From positions 124,001 to 188,000 of the forward strand of contig LWTK01000034.1 in NCBI GenBank assembly GCA_003326205.1: DNA of 64,000 nucleotides, read 5' to 3'. Each line of letters opens with the position of its first letter. Position 1 is the first letter of the stretch. Source of the DNA: Nostoc sp. ATCC 43529 (lineage in GTDB: Bacteria; Cyanobacteriota; Cyanobacteriia; Cyanobacteriales; Nostocaceae). Made by a program: the position numbers and the translations under genes. Below, one piece after another: positions 26,762 to 34,687 of this stretch. The notes below the pieces were generated by a model. That model worked only from the letters and a program-made list of their open reading frames with translations, did not search any database and was not told the DNA's origin.

Positions 26762-27062
26762 ACACAGTTCCTCTCAATAACTTTGAATTCGCTGTTCTGT
26801 ATCAAGACTTAATCTTTATAAACGTCTCTATGATGTTTTTTTAGACCTCTTTAAGATTATCGTAACATCAAGGGTTTAAGACCCCAACCATTACACTTAG
26901 TATCAGTTTTGGGGTTTAAATCCCCAACTCCAACTGTCTTTAATGCGTGAATTTTGTTAGAGCAGCGATTCGCCGTGTCCGCGTACTCCTGCGGAGAAGC
27001 AAGCTACGCGTAGCGTCTCGTAGAGAGCGTCATTTTGAATTTTGAATTGTTAATCGTTTTGT
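26762..27062. other. Spacer with Nostoc-type palindromic repeat
   Basis: Between the TatA gene and the kinase pair. The right part (about 26955-27035) is a dispersed palindrome-rich repeat with GCGGAGAAGCAAGCTACGCG and CGTCTCGTAGAGAG, related to repeats at about 5387 and 43085. No gene is present. Confidence 0.55.
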
Positions 27063-28445
27063 TTATTGCTGCTGAATTGGTAAACCTAACCAATCACTTA
27101 ATTCATGAGCCAGCCATTGAACTTCTGCTTCCGAGTTGATACTGCCACCTGCACCACACAGTTGATACTTCCGCGTTCCTGCCCAAATAGTGAGTTGGGG
27201 CGCAACCTCGATTTTTGCACCGAGAAAGCCTGTTTGAGAGTGTTTTGGGACATAGACCAGCTTAGTAATATTTTCTCTTAAGGCTGGACGAGGACGATGG
27301 AACTTAAATCCCAACATTTCCCAGGTTAAAGCAATTTGTTGGCGATCGACCCGCAGACGGATGCCCAAAAACAAAGCAAACAGGACTGTGTTTGCCATTA
27401 AAAAGCTAGCGCCCCAAAAAGGGAGTGATATCAAACTCAAAATGAAGTTTGCCGGAAAAGGTGTCGTCATAACACCTATTGTCCACAAAAGGATAAACGA
27501 ATTACAAGCGATCGCAAACAAACTTGTCAACCCAAATAACGGATGAAAGCCAACAGGAGGAATGAAAACTTTCAGAGAGTTTTCATCTTTAATAAGTTTG
27601 ATTTTGCTACTACTTGGTTTTTGAACGGCTACCGGAGCAAAGTTTCTTTGTAATACTTGAATTGCTTCAAAGGCAGAAGTTAAACGCCGCTCTAAACTAG
27701 GCTCAATCATCAACCTTAACCAATAGTTAAAAGCCAGACTGGAATTAGTTAAATGTTCAAACTGTATCCGCAAATCCCTTTGGGGAAAGTTGGCAGGATG
27801 AGTGCCTGTCATCAGATAAATTAAAGTTGCGCCTAAACTATAAAGGTCAGAAGCCGGAACCGTTTTACCACTAAATTGTTCTGGTGGCATATAGCCGTAG
27901 GTTCCCACAATAGTAATTGTCCCGCCTTCAGTGGCAGCCACATTCTGTACTGAGCCAAAATCTACTAGATAAACTTGCCCTGCACTATTGCCAGACCTAT
28001 CACCTAATAAAATATTGCTAGGCTTAATGTCGCGGTGGACAACAGGCGGGTTTTGCTGATGGAGATAAATCAAAATTTCCAAAACAGCTTTAGCGATTTC
28101 TTTGGTTTGTACTTCTGTAAAAGCACGTTCACTTTTTAAATATTGCTCTAGAGTTTTTGCTGGAATATAAGTTTGTACTAAGGCGAATCCTTTTTGTTGA
28201 GGAGAATAAATTTCAAAATAATTTAAATAACGAGGAATACAAGGATGTGCTAGATTTTTTAAGGTTTCGGCTTCTCGTTCAAATAACTTCAAATCATCCC
28301 ATTCAAAGTCATTGCTAAAAGTGAGTAACTTAATAACAACTAATTCCTGAGTTTCTAAATCCCAAGCTAGTAGGGTTCTTCGCCCAGCTTTTTTTCCTAA
28401 TATTTGCTTTACCTCGTAGCGATCGCCTAATATTTGACCACTCAT
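27063..28445 (-). CDS. Serine/threonine protein kinase with C-terminal membrane region (second of tandem pair)
   Basis: The 460-residue protein has a eukaryotic-type kinase domain (about 8-270): Lys39 in LVVIKLL, HRDIKPSN (137-144), DFG (162-164) and MPPEQF as the APE-equivalent. The glycine loop is unusual (ILGKKAGRRTLLAW instead of GxGxxG). After the kinase come two hydrophobic segments (about 305-365), then a beta-rich domain of about 90 residues ending in EVQWLAHELSDWLGLP. It should be membrane-bound with the kinase in the cytoplasm. It lies 34 bp after its paralogue (28480-29886), likely one operon. Confidence 0.9.
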   Translation of the reverse strand: MSGQILGDRYEVKQILGKKAGRRTLLAWDLETQELVVIKLLTFSNDFEWDDLKLFEREAETLKNLAHPCIPRYLNYFEIYSPQQKGFALVQTYIPAKTLEQYLKSERAFTEVQTKEIAKAVLEILIYLHQQNPPVVHRDIKPSNILLGDRSGNSAGQVYLVDFGSVQNVAATEGGTITIVGTYGYMPPEQFSGKTVPASDLYSLGATLIYLMTGTHPANFPQRDLRIQFEHLTNSSLAFNYWLRLMIEPSLERRLTSAFEAIQVLQRNFAPVAVQKPSSSKIKLIKDENSLKVFIPPVGFHPLFGLTSLFAIACNSFILLWTIGVMTTPFPANFILSLISLPFWGASFLMANTVLFALFLGIRLRVDRQQIALTWEMLGFKFHRPRPALRENITKLVYVPKHSQTGFLGAKIEVAPQLTIWAGTRKYQLCGAGGSINSEAEVQWLAHELSDWLGLPIQQQ

Positions 28446-28479
28446 AAAAAGTAAAAATCTAAAAAATTATTTATTTTGT

Positions 28480-29886
28480 TTATTCTCGCGTCATTGGTAT
28501 ATCTAACCAATTACTCAATTCCTGAGCTAGCCATTCTATTTCCAATTCAGAGTTAATCACACCACCAGAACCAGCCAGTTGATATTTATGTACTCCAACC
28601 CAAAGGATCAACTCTGGCTTCACTTCAACTCTAGTACCGGTGTTCAAATCTATCTCATAGCGTTTCGGACTATAAACCAGCTTGCGTACATGTTGTCTTG
28701 GCGTTGGATGGGTACGGTTGAATTTAAATCCTAACAGTTCATTTGTAAAAGTAATTTGCTGGCGATCTAAGCGCAGTCGGATGCGCCCCAACAAAGGGAA
28801 CAAAAATTGATACATCATGTAAAAGCCAGCACCCCAAAAAGGAAGTGAAAACAATGTAAACAGGAGGGTTGAATAATCGTTTCTAATAGGTGCAGAGATT
28901 ACGGCAATTAGCCAAGATAGAGTAAATGAATTCCAGGCGATCGCAAACAAACCTGTGAATATTATCGATGGATGAAAGCCCGTTGATGGAATAATAATTT
29001 CAAGAGTATTCCAATTTTTAATTATTTCAATTTTGCTACCTATTGGTTTGCCAACAGCTAAAGCTTTATCAAGTTCAAACTGAGGCTGTTCTAAAATTTT
29101 TAAGGCTTGTGAGGCAGAACTCAAACGTTTTTCTAAACTCGGTTCAGTCATTTGTTGCAAAGCGCGAGTAAAACTCTGGCTGAGATTAGCCACCTGCTCG
29201 AACTGAATGCGAAAATCCTTTTGGGGTAAATCCGCGGGGTGAGTACCCGTGACCAAGTAAATTAAAGTCGCGCCTAGACTATAGATGTCAGAAGCCGGAA
29301 CAGTGCGCCCACCAAATTGCTCCTGGGGCATATAACCGTAGGTTCCCACCACAGTCCTAGTCCCGGTTTCTGTGGCGAGGACAGTTTGCACCGAACCAAA
29401 ATCGATGAGATAAACTTCACCGACACTATTACCAGAGCGATCGCCCAATAAAATATTGCTAGGCTTAAGATCGCGATGGATAACAGGCGGATGCAGCCCA
29501 TGTAAGTAAATCAGAATTTCTAAAATAGCCTTGGCTATCTGTTTTACCTCAGCTTCCGTAAAAGTCCGTCCAGTTTGTAAGTATTGCTCTAAAGTTTGTG
29601 CTGGAATATAAGTTTGTACTAGGGCAAATCCTTTGATGGTTGGTGAATTTACCTCAAAATAGTCTAAATAGCGAGGTATTAAAGGATGCGACAAAGATTT
29701 TAGCGTTTGGGCTTCTCGCTCAAACAGCTTGAGATCGTCCCATTCAAAGTCACTACCAAAAGAGAGTAACTTGATGACGACTAATTCCTGAGTTTTCAAG
29801 TCACGAGCTAACAGCGTCCGTCGCCCTGCTTTTTTTCCTAATAGCTGCTGAACTTCGTAGCGCTCGTCCAATATTTCGCTAATCAT
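28480..29886 (-). CDS. Serine/threonine protein kinase with C-terminal membrane region (first of tandem pair)
   Basis: This 468-residue paralogue of the next gene has the same layout: kinase domain with Lys39, HRDLKPSN, DFGSV and MPQEQF, a degenerate glycine loop (LLGKKAGRRTLLAR), two hydrophobic segments (about 310-375) and the same C-terminal domain ending EIEWLAQELSNWLDIP. All residues needed for phosphotransfer appear present. Its substrate is unknown. The pair arose by tandem duplication and has diverged moderately. It is transcribed away from cbiT, sharing an 80-bp divergent promoter region. Confidence 0.9.
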   Translation of the reverse strand: MISEILDERYEVQQLLGKKAGRRTLLARDLKTQELVVIKLLSFGSDFEWDDLKLFEREAQTLKSLSHPLIPRYLDYFEVNSPTIKGFALVQTYIPAQTLEQYLQTGRTFTEAEVKQIAKAILEILIYLHGLHPPVIHRDLKPSNILLGDRSGNSVGEVYLIDFGSVQTVLATETGTRTVVGTYGYMPQEQFGGRTVPASDIYSLGATLIYLVTGTHPADLPQKDFRIQFEQVANLSQSFTRALQQMTEPSLEKRLSSASQALKILEQPQFELDKALAVGKPIGSKIEIIKNWNTLEIIIPSTGFHPSIIFTGLFAIAWNSFTLSWLIAVISAPIRNDYSTLLFTLFSLPFWGAGFYMMYQFLFPLLGRIRLRLDRQQITFTNELLGFKFNRTHPTPRQHVRKLVYSPKRYEIDLNTGTRVEVKPELILWVGVHKYQLAGSGGVINSELEIEWLAQELSNWLDIPMTRE

Positions 29887-29980
29887 TATTGTTTGTGATA
29901 AAGCTACTTTTGAAAAGTTTTCATAATTAATGGCTTTTCAACGTAGTTTGCCAATATCTTTAGTATAATTGCGTAGTTCT

Positions 29981-30583
29981 ATGCCTTCCCAACTTTGGCC
30001 TTATATTACCCCTGGTATTCCCGATGAATTGTTCGAGCATTTGCCAGGAATTCCCCTGAGCCAGCGAGAAGTCCGACTGTTGTTAATTGCTCAACTGCGG
30101 CTACAACCAAATTCAGTGTTGTGGGACATTGGTGCAGGGACGGGTACAATTCCTGTAGAAGTGGGATTGCTATGTCCAAAAGGAAAGATTATTGCTGTTG
30201 AAAGGGATGAAGAAGTAGCTAATCTGATTAAGCGTAACTGCGATCGCTTTGAAGTCAAGAACGTCGAAGTCATTGAAGGTAGCGCCCCAGAGTGTTTGCA
30301 GGATCTCAAGGTGACCCCTCACCGCGTTTGTATTGAGGGAGGACGCCCCATTCAGGAAATTCTGCAAGCAGCTTGGCAATATTTACCGCCATCAGGTCGG
30401 GTTGTAGCCACAGCTGCTAATCTAGAGAGTCTGTATGCTATTTCCCAGAGTTTTTCCCTATTAAGGGCAAGAAATATCGAAGTCGTCCAGTCTGCCGTCA
30501 ACCGCTTAGAAACACGCGGCTTTTCTCAAACCTTTACCGCCGTCGATCCCATTTTTATCCTCAGTGGTGAGAAACTGGATTAG
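29981..30583 (+). CDS. cbiT: Cobalt-precorrin decarboxylating C15-methyltransferase CbiT
   Basis: The 200-residue protein is an S-adenosylmethionine methyltransferase of the CbiT/CobL-C family of cobalamin (vitamin B12) synthesis; it methylates C15 and decarboxylates the ring-C acetate. Visible features are the N-terminal GIPDELFEHLPGIPLSQREVR and the SAM-binding motif VLWDIGAGTGTIPVEVG, followed by IAVERDEEVANLIKRNC. The start is the ATG of MPSQLWPYITPG; an in-frame TTG four codons earlier is less likely. A separate CbiE would be needed. The stop codon is the first part of an STRR. Confidence 0.92.
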   Translation: MPSQLWPYITPGIPDELFEHLPGIPLSQREVRLLLIAQLRLQPNSVLWDIGAGTGTIPVEVGLLCPKGKIIAVERDEEVANLIKRNCDRFEVKNVEVIEGSAPECLQDLKVTPHRVCIEGGRPIQEILQAAWQYLPPSGRVVATAANLESLYAISQSFSLLRARNIEVVQSAVNRLETRGFSQTFTAVDPIFILSGEKLD

Positions 30584-30734
30584 GGCATAGGGCATGGGTC
30601 ATGGGGCATTGCAAGAGGCAGAGGGGCAGGGGGCAAGGGGGAAAATGAAAAATTACCTCTTTCCCTTCTGCTCCCCTGCTCCCCGCTCCCCATCTCCCCG
30701 ATGCCCAATGCCCCATGCCCTATGCCCTATGCCC
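30583..30734. repeat. Inverted STRR pair between cbiT and cdsA
   Basis: GGGCATAGGGCATGGGTCAT plus GGGGCATTG (30583-30611) is complementary, with few mismatches, to CAATGCCCCATGCCC plus TATGCCCTATGCCC (30706-30734). The arms are 29 bases and enclose other heptamers (GGCAGGGGGCAAGG and CCCCTGCTCCCC), also roughly complementary. The transcript could form a hairpin across the whole spacer. Confidence 0.75.
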
Positions 30735-30750
30735 AATCTTTAATACTTCT

Positions 30751-31641
30751 ATGCCTTGGTCTCGGATTATTAGTGGAATTATTGCGATCGCTCTTGCTCT
30801 GAGTGCGACCCTTTTGGGGGGTTGGTACTTTACCATCATGTTTGCGGTTGTTGTCTTTTTGGGTCAACAGGAATATTTTAATTTAGTGCGAGCCAGAGGC
30901 ATTGCTCCTGCTGCTAAGACCACTATGGCTGCTAGCCAAGTCTTGCTGGTAATTTGTACCCTTGATGGCAGTTTAGCTGATGCTGTGATGCCAATAGCTG
31001 GCACACTTATTTGTTTTTACCTGCTGTTTCAACCCAAATTCGCCACCATCGCGGATATTTCTGCTTCCATCATGGGGCTATTTTACGTAGGTTATTTACC
31101 AAGTTATTGGGTGCGCTTAAGAGCGATTGACACTGCTGCTTTTAGCAATCTTCCTTTCGGAGGTTACTGGCCAACAACTTGGGTAGGTTTCTGGGAAAAG
31201 GCAAATTCTACTTCTCTACCACAAGGTTTGACAGCCACACTGCTGACTTTGCTATGTATTTGGGCAGCCGATATCGGTGCTTACATAATCGGCAAATTCT
31301 TTGGTAAAACCCGTTTGTCTGAAATTAGTCCGAAAAAAACCGTAGAAGGTGCCGTGTTTGGTATTACCTCCAGCGTTGCTGTAGCTTTAGCTGGAGCCTA
31401 TTATTTGCACTTGCCTAAATCTCTGTTTACTGGTTTAGCATTGGGTTTGCTAATAGGCATTGCTAGCCTTTTAGGCGATCTCACCGAGTCTATGCTCAAG
31501 CGGGATGCTGGAGTCAAGGATTCTGGACAGTTAATTCCTGGCCATGGTGGTATTTTAGACCGTACTGATAGTTATATTTTTACCGCACCTTTAGTTTATT
31601 ATTTCGTAACCCTAATTTTGCCGCTGTTTGCAAATGGGTAG
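30751..31641 (+). CDS. cdsA: Phosphatidate cytidylyltransferase
   Basis: The enzyme makes CDP-diacylglycerol from CTP and phosphatidic acid, the branch point for phosphatidylglycerol, an essential thylakoid lipid. The 296-residue protein has about seven to eight hydrophobic helices and the complete CDS signature near the C-terminus, SMLKRDAGVKDSGQLIPGHG followed by GILDRTDS. The start MPWSRIISGI is preferred over an in-frame ATG 12 codons upstream that lies inside STRR DNA. It converges with the DUF2993 gene. Confidence 0.95.
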   Translation: MPWSRIISGIIAIALALSATLLGGWYFTIMFAVVVFLGQQEYFNLVRARGIAPAAKTTMAASQVLLVICTLDGSLADAVMPIAGTLICFYLLFQPKFATIADISASIMGLFYVGYLPSYWVRLRAIDTAAFSNLPFGGYWPTTWVGFWEKANSTSLPQGLTATLLTLLCIWAADIGAYIIGKFFGKTRLSEISPKKTVEGAVFGITSSVAVALAGAYYLHLPKSLFTGLALGLLIGIASLLGDLTESMLKRDAGVKDSGQLIPGHGGILDRTDSYIFTAPLVYYFVTLILPLFANG

Positions 31642-31645
31642 AAGG

Positions 31646-31806
31646 GACTGGTGACTGGGGACTGGTGACTGGAAATTGGGGATTGGCGATTGGGGGGAGA
31701 CAGGGGAAGCAAAAGGAGAATAACTCTTAACTCCTCACTCCTCACTCACCATTCCTCACTCACCACTCCTCACTCACAATCCCCAGTCCCCAGTCCCCAA
31801 TCCCTA
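31646..31806. repeat. Inverted STRR pair between cdsA and the DUF2993 gene
   Basis: GGGACTGGTGACTGGGGACT and GGGGATTGGCGATTGGGG on the left face CCCCAGTCCCCAGTCCCC and CACTCCTCACTCACC on the right. It lies between convergent stop codons, so a folded transcript end is possible for both genes. Confidence 0.7.
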
Positions 31807-32520
31807 TTACGGGTTAACGTTAATCTGCCCACGACACACTAGCTTACCGGGGATCAGCGTTAGTTCTTGGATATCAACATCTGAGCCAAGATCGAAACTG
31901 TAGGCATGATTGTCTTGAAATAAATCTGTCTGGTCATCTTTAATTTGGATATCTGTCAGTTGCAACTGGCGACCATTGAGTAAATCTAAGCCCAGAGAGA
32001 TTTCCAGAGGCGTTGTTTGGCTATTGGTGACTTGAGAACCGAGCAGTATAATTTGGTTGTTCTTAAGAATAATTTCTTGCCAGTTAATGGGTTGTGTTTT
32101 TGGGCAATATGTTGGTAAAACTTTAACCAGTAGGTCGCTCAAAGCAGTTGATAATAAGCCAGATGAGAGGGAAGCATTGAGATCTTTCTCGTCTATGGTC
32201 AAATCGCCAACAACTGGTACTGTTTGTAACAGTCGCAAGGGCTTTCCCTTGAGTATTGAACCGATATTTATCTGAATATTTTCTGCTATTAATTGAATTT
32301 TTGTAATTAGGAGTCCTTGATAAACAGCATGAGTAGCAAAAATAGATACCGAAGGAATGCGTCCAGAGAGAATTTGGCGATCGCTAGCTTTAATCTCCAC
32401 TTCTAGTTCAGATATCTCGCTGACTTGGGCCCTCAACCACAGCTTTAAAGCTGTTGTGAGTACTTGCGTAATTATTCGGATTTTGTTTACATTTGTTGTT
32501 TGGGAATTTTGCTCTGACAT
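31807..32520 (-). CDS. DUF2993 family protein
   Basis: The 237-residue protein belongs to the DUF2993 (LmeA-like) family, common in cyanobacteria and actinobacteria. The typical middle part is present: ASDRQILSGRIPSVSIFATH, followed by QGLLITKIQLIAENIQIN. Relatives are thought to be phospholipid-binding proteins of the cell envelope, but this copy has no clear signal peptide, so its place in the cell is uncertain. It is a single gene divergent from the pseudouridine synthase gene. Confidence 0.78.
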   Translation of the reverse strand: MSEQNSQTTNVNKIRIITQVLTTALKLWLRAQVSEISELEVEIKASDRQILSGRIPSVSIFATHAVYQGLLITKIQLIAENIQINIGSILKGKPLRLLQTVPVVGDLTIDEKDLNASLSSGLLSTALSDLLVKVLPTYCPKTQPINWQEIILKNNQIILLGSQVTNSQTTPLEISLGLDLLNGRQLQLTDIQIKDDQTDLFQDNHAYSFDLGSDVDIQELTLIPGKLVCRGQINVNP

Positions 32521-32653
32521 CTAACCAATGGAGTTTATGAGTATTTGCTCTACAGCTGACGAATCTAAACAAGCCTTAAATGTAACATTTATGCCTAGTC
32601 ACTACAAAATGCAAATATCATTTAATAGTTAACAGTAAATTAGTAATTTATAC

Positions 32654-33412
32654 ATGGAGGCACGGTTACAAAAAGTTATTGCTCAATGGGGTATTGCCTC
32701 ACGTCGTGAAGCTGAAGAAATGATTAAGCGATCGCGAGTGCGGATCAATGGTGTATTGGCACATTTAGGTCAAAAAGTCGATCCCGAAAAAGATGCGATC
32801 GCTATTGATGGCAAGCTGATATCACCAAACAAGCGCCCAGCCTTGATTTATCTGTTGCTGCACAAACCAGCTGGCGTAGTTTCAACTTGCTACGATCCTC
32901 ACAAAAGACCAACAGTCTTGGATCTATTACCAAAAGAATTACGCGAGGGTTCGGGTATTCATCCAGTTGGGCGTTTAGATGTAGACTCCACAGGAGCATT
33001 AATTCTGACAAATGACGGAGACTTGACATTTGGGCTAACCCATCCACGTCACAGCATTTCCAAGACATATCGTGTTTTGGTGAAAGGACATCCTCCAGAA
33101 GCAGTATTGCGGATGTGGCGTCAGGGTGTGGTGTTAGAGGGTAGAAAAACCCGACCCGCTAAGGTACAGATCGTAGAATGTTCTGCCCAAGGAAGCTTTT
33201 TAGAAATAGTTTTACAGGAGGGAAGAAATCGCCAGATTCGCCGAGTAGCACAACAACTGGGATACCCAGTAATCCAACTGCACCGGAGTGCCATCGGCTC
33301 AATTCAATTACAAACGCCAAAAGAACCATTTTTGCCAGAGGGTAAATATCGTTTCCTCAAAGATCGTGAAATTCAGTTTTTGCGAGAACAGATCGACCAG
33401 GAGTCAGAATAG
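32654..33412 (+). CDS. Pseudouridine synthase, RsuA/RluB family
   Basis: The 252-residue protein has an N-terminal S4 RNA-binding domain (about 1-60, LQKVIAQWGIASRREAEEMI) and a catalytic domain with the family motif GRLDVDSTGALILTNDGDL, where the Asp of GRLD is the catalytic nucleophile. It should isomerise a uridine in rRNA. RsuA and RluB members cannot be told apart safely from the sequence alone; RluB (23S rRNA) is the more likely type in cyanobacteria. It is followed after about 310 bp by the RodZ-like gene. Confidence 0.92.
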   Translation: MEARLQKVIAQWGIASRREAEEMIKRSRVRINGVLAHLGQKVDPEKDAIAIDGKLISPNKRPALIYLLLHKPAGVVSTCYDPHKRPTVLDLLPKELREGSGIHPVGRLDVDSTGALILTNDGDLTFGLTHPRHSISKTYRVLVKGHPPEAVLRMWRQGVVLEGRKTRPAKVQIVECSAQGSFLEIVLQEGRNRQIRRVAQQLGYPVIQLHRSAIGSIQLQTPKEPFLPEGKYRFLKDREIQFLREQIDQESE

Positions 33413-33723
33413 AGAATTCACCAATCCAGAATTCCGAATTCAGAATTTAAATAGGTGCAGCTTGAGACCACCAGATAATTTGACGCCGTATGGTCTGAAC
33501 TCTTAGCCTTCTTAAATGCGCTAATCTTCTACACCAGAAAATTTTCTTGCAGTAGTGACTCACCAAATCGTAGATTTGTTTAGGGGTTTTAAACCCATTT
33601 ATTCATTACAAAAGTAGCTATATAATTCATCCTGAATTCTAGCTTGGTGAATTCAGAATTCAGAATTCTTCCCTGTTCAAGCAACCTATTAAAGATTTAG
33701 TTGAGTAAGGAGTGTCAGAAGGC
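33413..33723. other. Spacer with short AGAATTC repeats
   Basis: The spacer contains several GAATTCAGAATT-type short repeats near both ends (about 33412-33450 and 33645-33670) that can pair with each other. No gene is present. The last bases carry the AAGGAG ribosome site of the RodZ-like gene. Confidence 0.5.
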
Positions 33724-34560
33724 ATGAAATGGCCAAGAAAGAAAAATAATCAGCAGCCCCCACTTTCATTAGAGCAACAAAGATCTCAGAAGTTGGCAGA
33801 AATTGGCGCTCAACTTTGGGCATTACGTCAAGAACAGGGTCTATCTCTAGAACAAATGGTTGTATTGACCATGATTCCGCGGCGGTTATTGCAAGCGATC
33901 GAAGAAGGTAATTTAAACGATCTTCCAGAACCAGTTTATATTCAGGGTTTGATCGGGCGATTTGCCGACGCACTGGGCTTAAATGGAGACGAATTAGCTG
34001 ACACTTTTCCGATTAATTCTCCACAAGTAAACTTCCAACCTACGGCGAATTCTTCACCCCTGAATCAACTACGTCCTATTCATCTTTACTTTCTTTACAT
34101 ATTGCTAATTTTATGCTCTGTGAATGGCTTATCCTATTTTTTAAATAATGCCGTACTACAAGCAAGTAATATTCCAAGCGAACCACAGCCAAAACAAAAC
34201 CCCATTGTTAAACCAGAAATAGGTAGACCAGAATTAGCCCAACCAAAACACTCGCAAGAAGCTCAACCTGTCAGCGACACTTCAAGCAGCATCAAACAAA
34301 AAGAGGCTGTACAAATTGGCGTTACCTTGAAAGCGTCATCCTGGATTCGGGTAATAGCTGATGGTAAAACTGCGTTTGAAGGTACTCTACCAGAAGGTAC
34401 TCACCGGGTTTGGAAAGCCCAAGAACAACTAACAGTTAAAACTGATAATGCTGGTGGTGTCTTGATGAGCGTTAATCAAGAGAAAGCCAAAGAAATGGGA
34501 GAACTAGGGAAAGAAGAAGAAGTTATGATTGCGGCTGCTAAACCCAAGGTTTTGAGATGA
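33724..34560 (+). CDS. RodZ-like helix-turn-helix membrane protein
   Basis: The 278-residue protein has an N-terminal HTH_25 (RodZ-type Xre) domain (about 25-95, LAEIGAQLWALRQEQGLSLE and then IPRRLLQAIEEGNLNDLPE), one membrane helix (about 120-140), a polar Pro/Gln-rich linker and a C-terminal DUF4115-type beta domain (ASSWIRVIADGKTAFEG). This is the RodZ layout; RodZ links MreB to the cell wall machinery and affects cell shape. The start at 33724 has AAGGAG 11 bases upstream; an in-frame GTG at 33712 overlaps that site. The stop abuts a GC-rich inverted repeat. Confidence 0.85.
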   Translation: MKWPRKKNNQQPPLSLEQQRSQKLAEIGAQLWALRQEQGLSLEQMVVLTMIPRRLLQAIEEGNLNDLPEPVYIQGLIGRFADALGLNGDELADTFPINSPQVNFQPTANSSPLNQLRPIHLYFLYILLILCSVNGLSYFLNNAVLQASNIPSEPQPKQNPIVKPEIGRPELAQPKHSQEAQPVSDTSSSIKQKEAVQIGVTLKASSWIRVIADGKTAFEGTLPEGTHRVWKAQEQLTVKTDNAGGVLMSVNQEKAKEMGELGKEEEVMIAAAKPKVLR

Positions 34561-34570
34561 ACGGGAAGAA

Positions 34571-34686
34571 GACGCGGGGACATAGAGACGCGGGGACGCG
34601 GAGAAAGAAGAAGACCCAAAAAGTGCGAGACACTGTGAAAGAATCCTCTATGTCCCCGCGTCCCCGCGTCCCCGCGTCCCCGCGTC
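34571..34686. repeat. GC-rich inverted STRR pair (GACGCGGGGA)
   Basis: GACGCGGGGACATAGAGACGCGGGGACGCGG (from 34571) is complementary to CCTCTATGTCCCCGCGTCCCCGCGTCC (to 34686). It lies between the convergent RodZ-like and malQ genes and reaches the malQ stop codon. It stands out by GC content and can form a very stable hairpin. Confidence 0.75.
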
Positions 34687-34687
34687 C

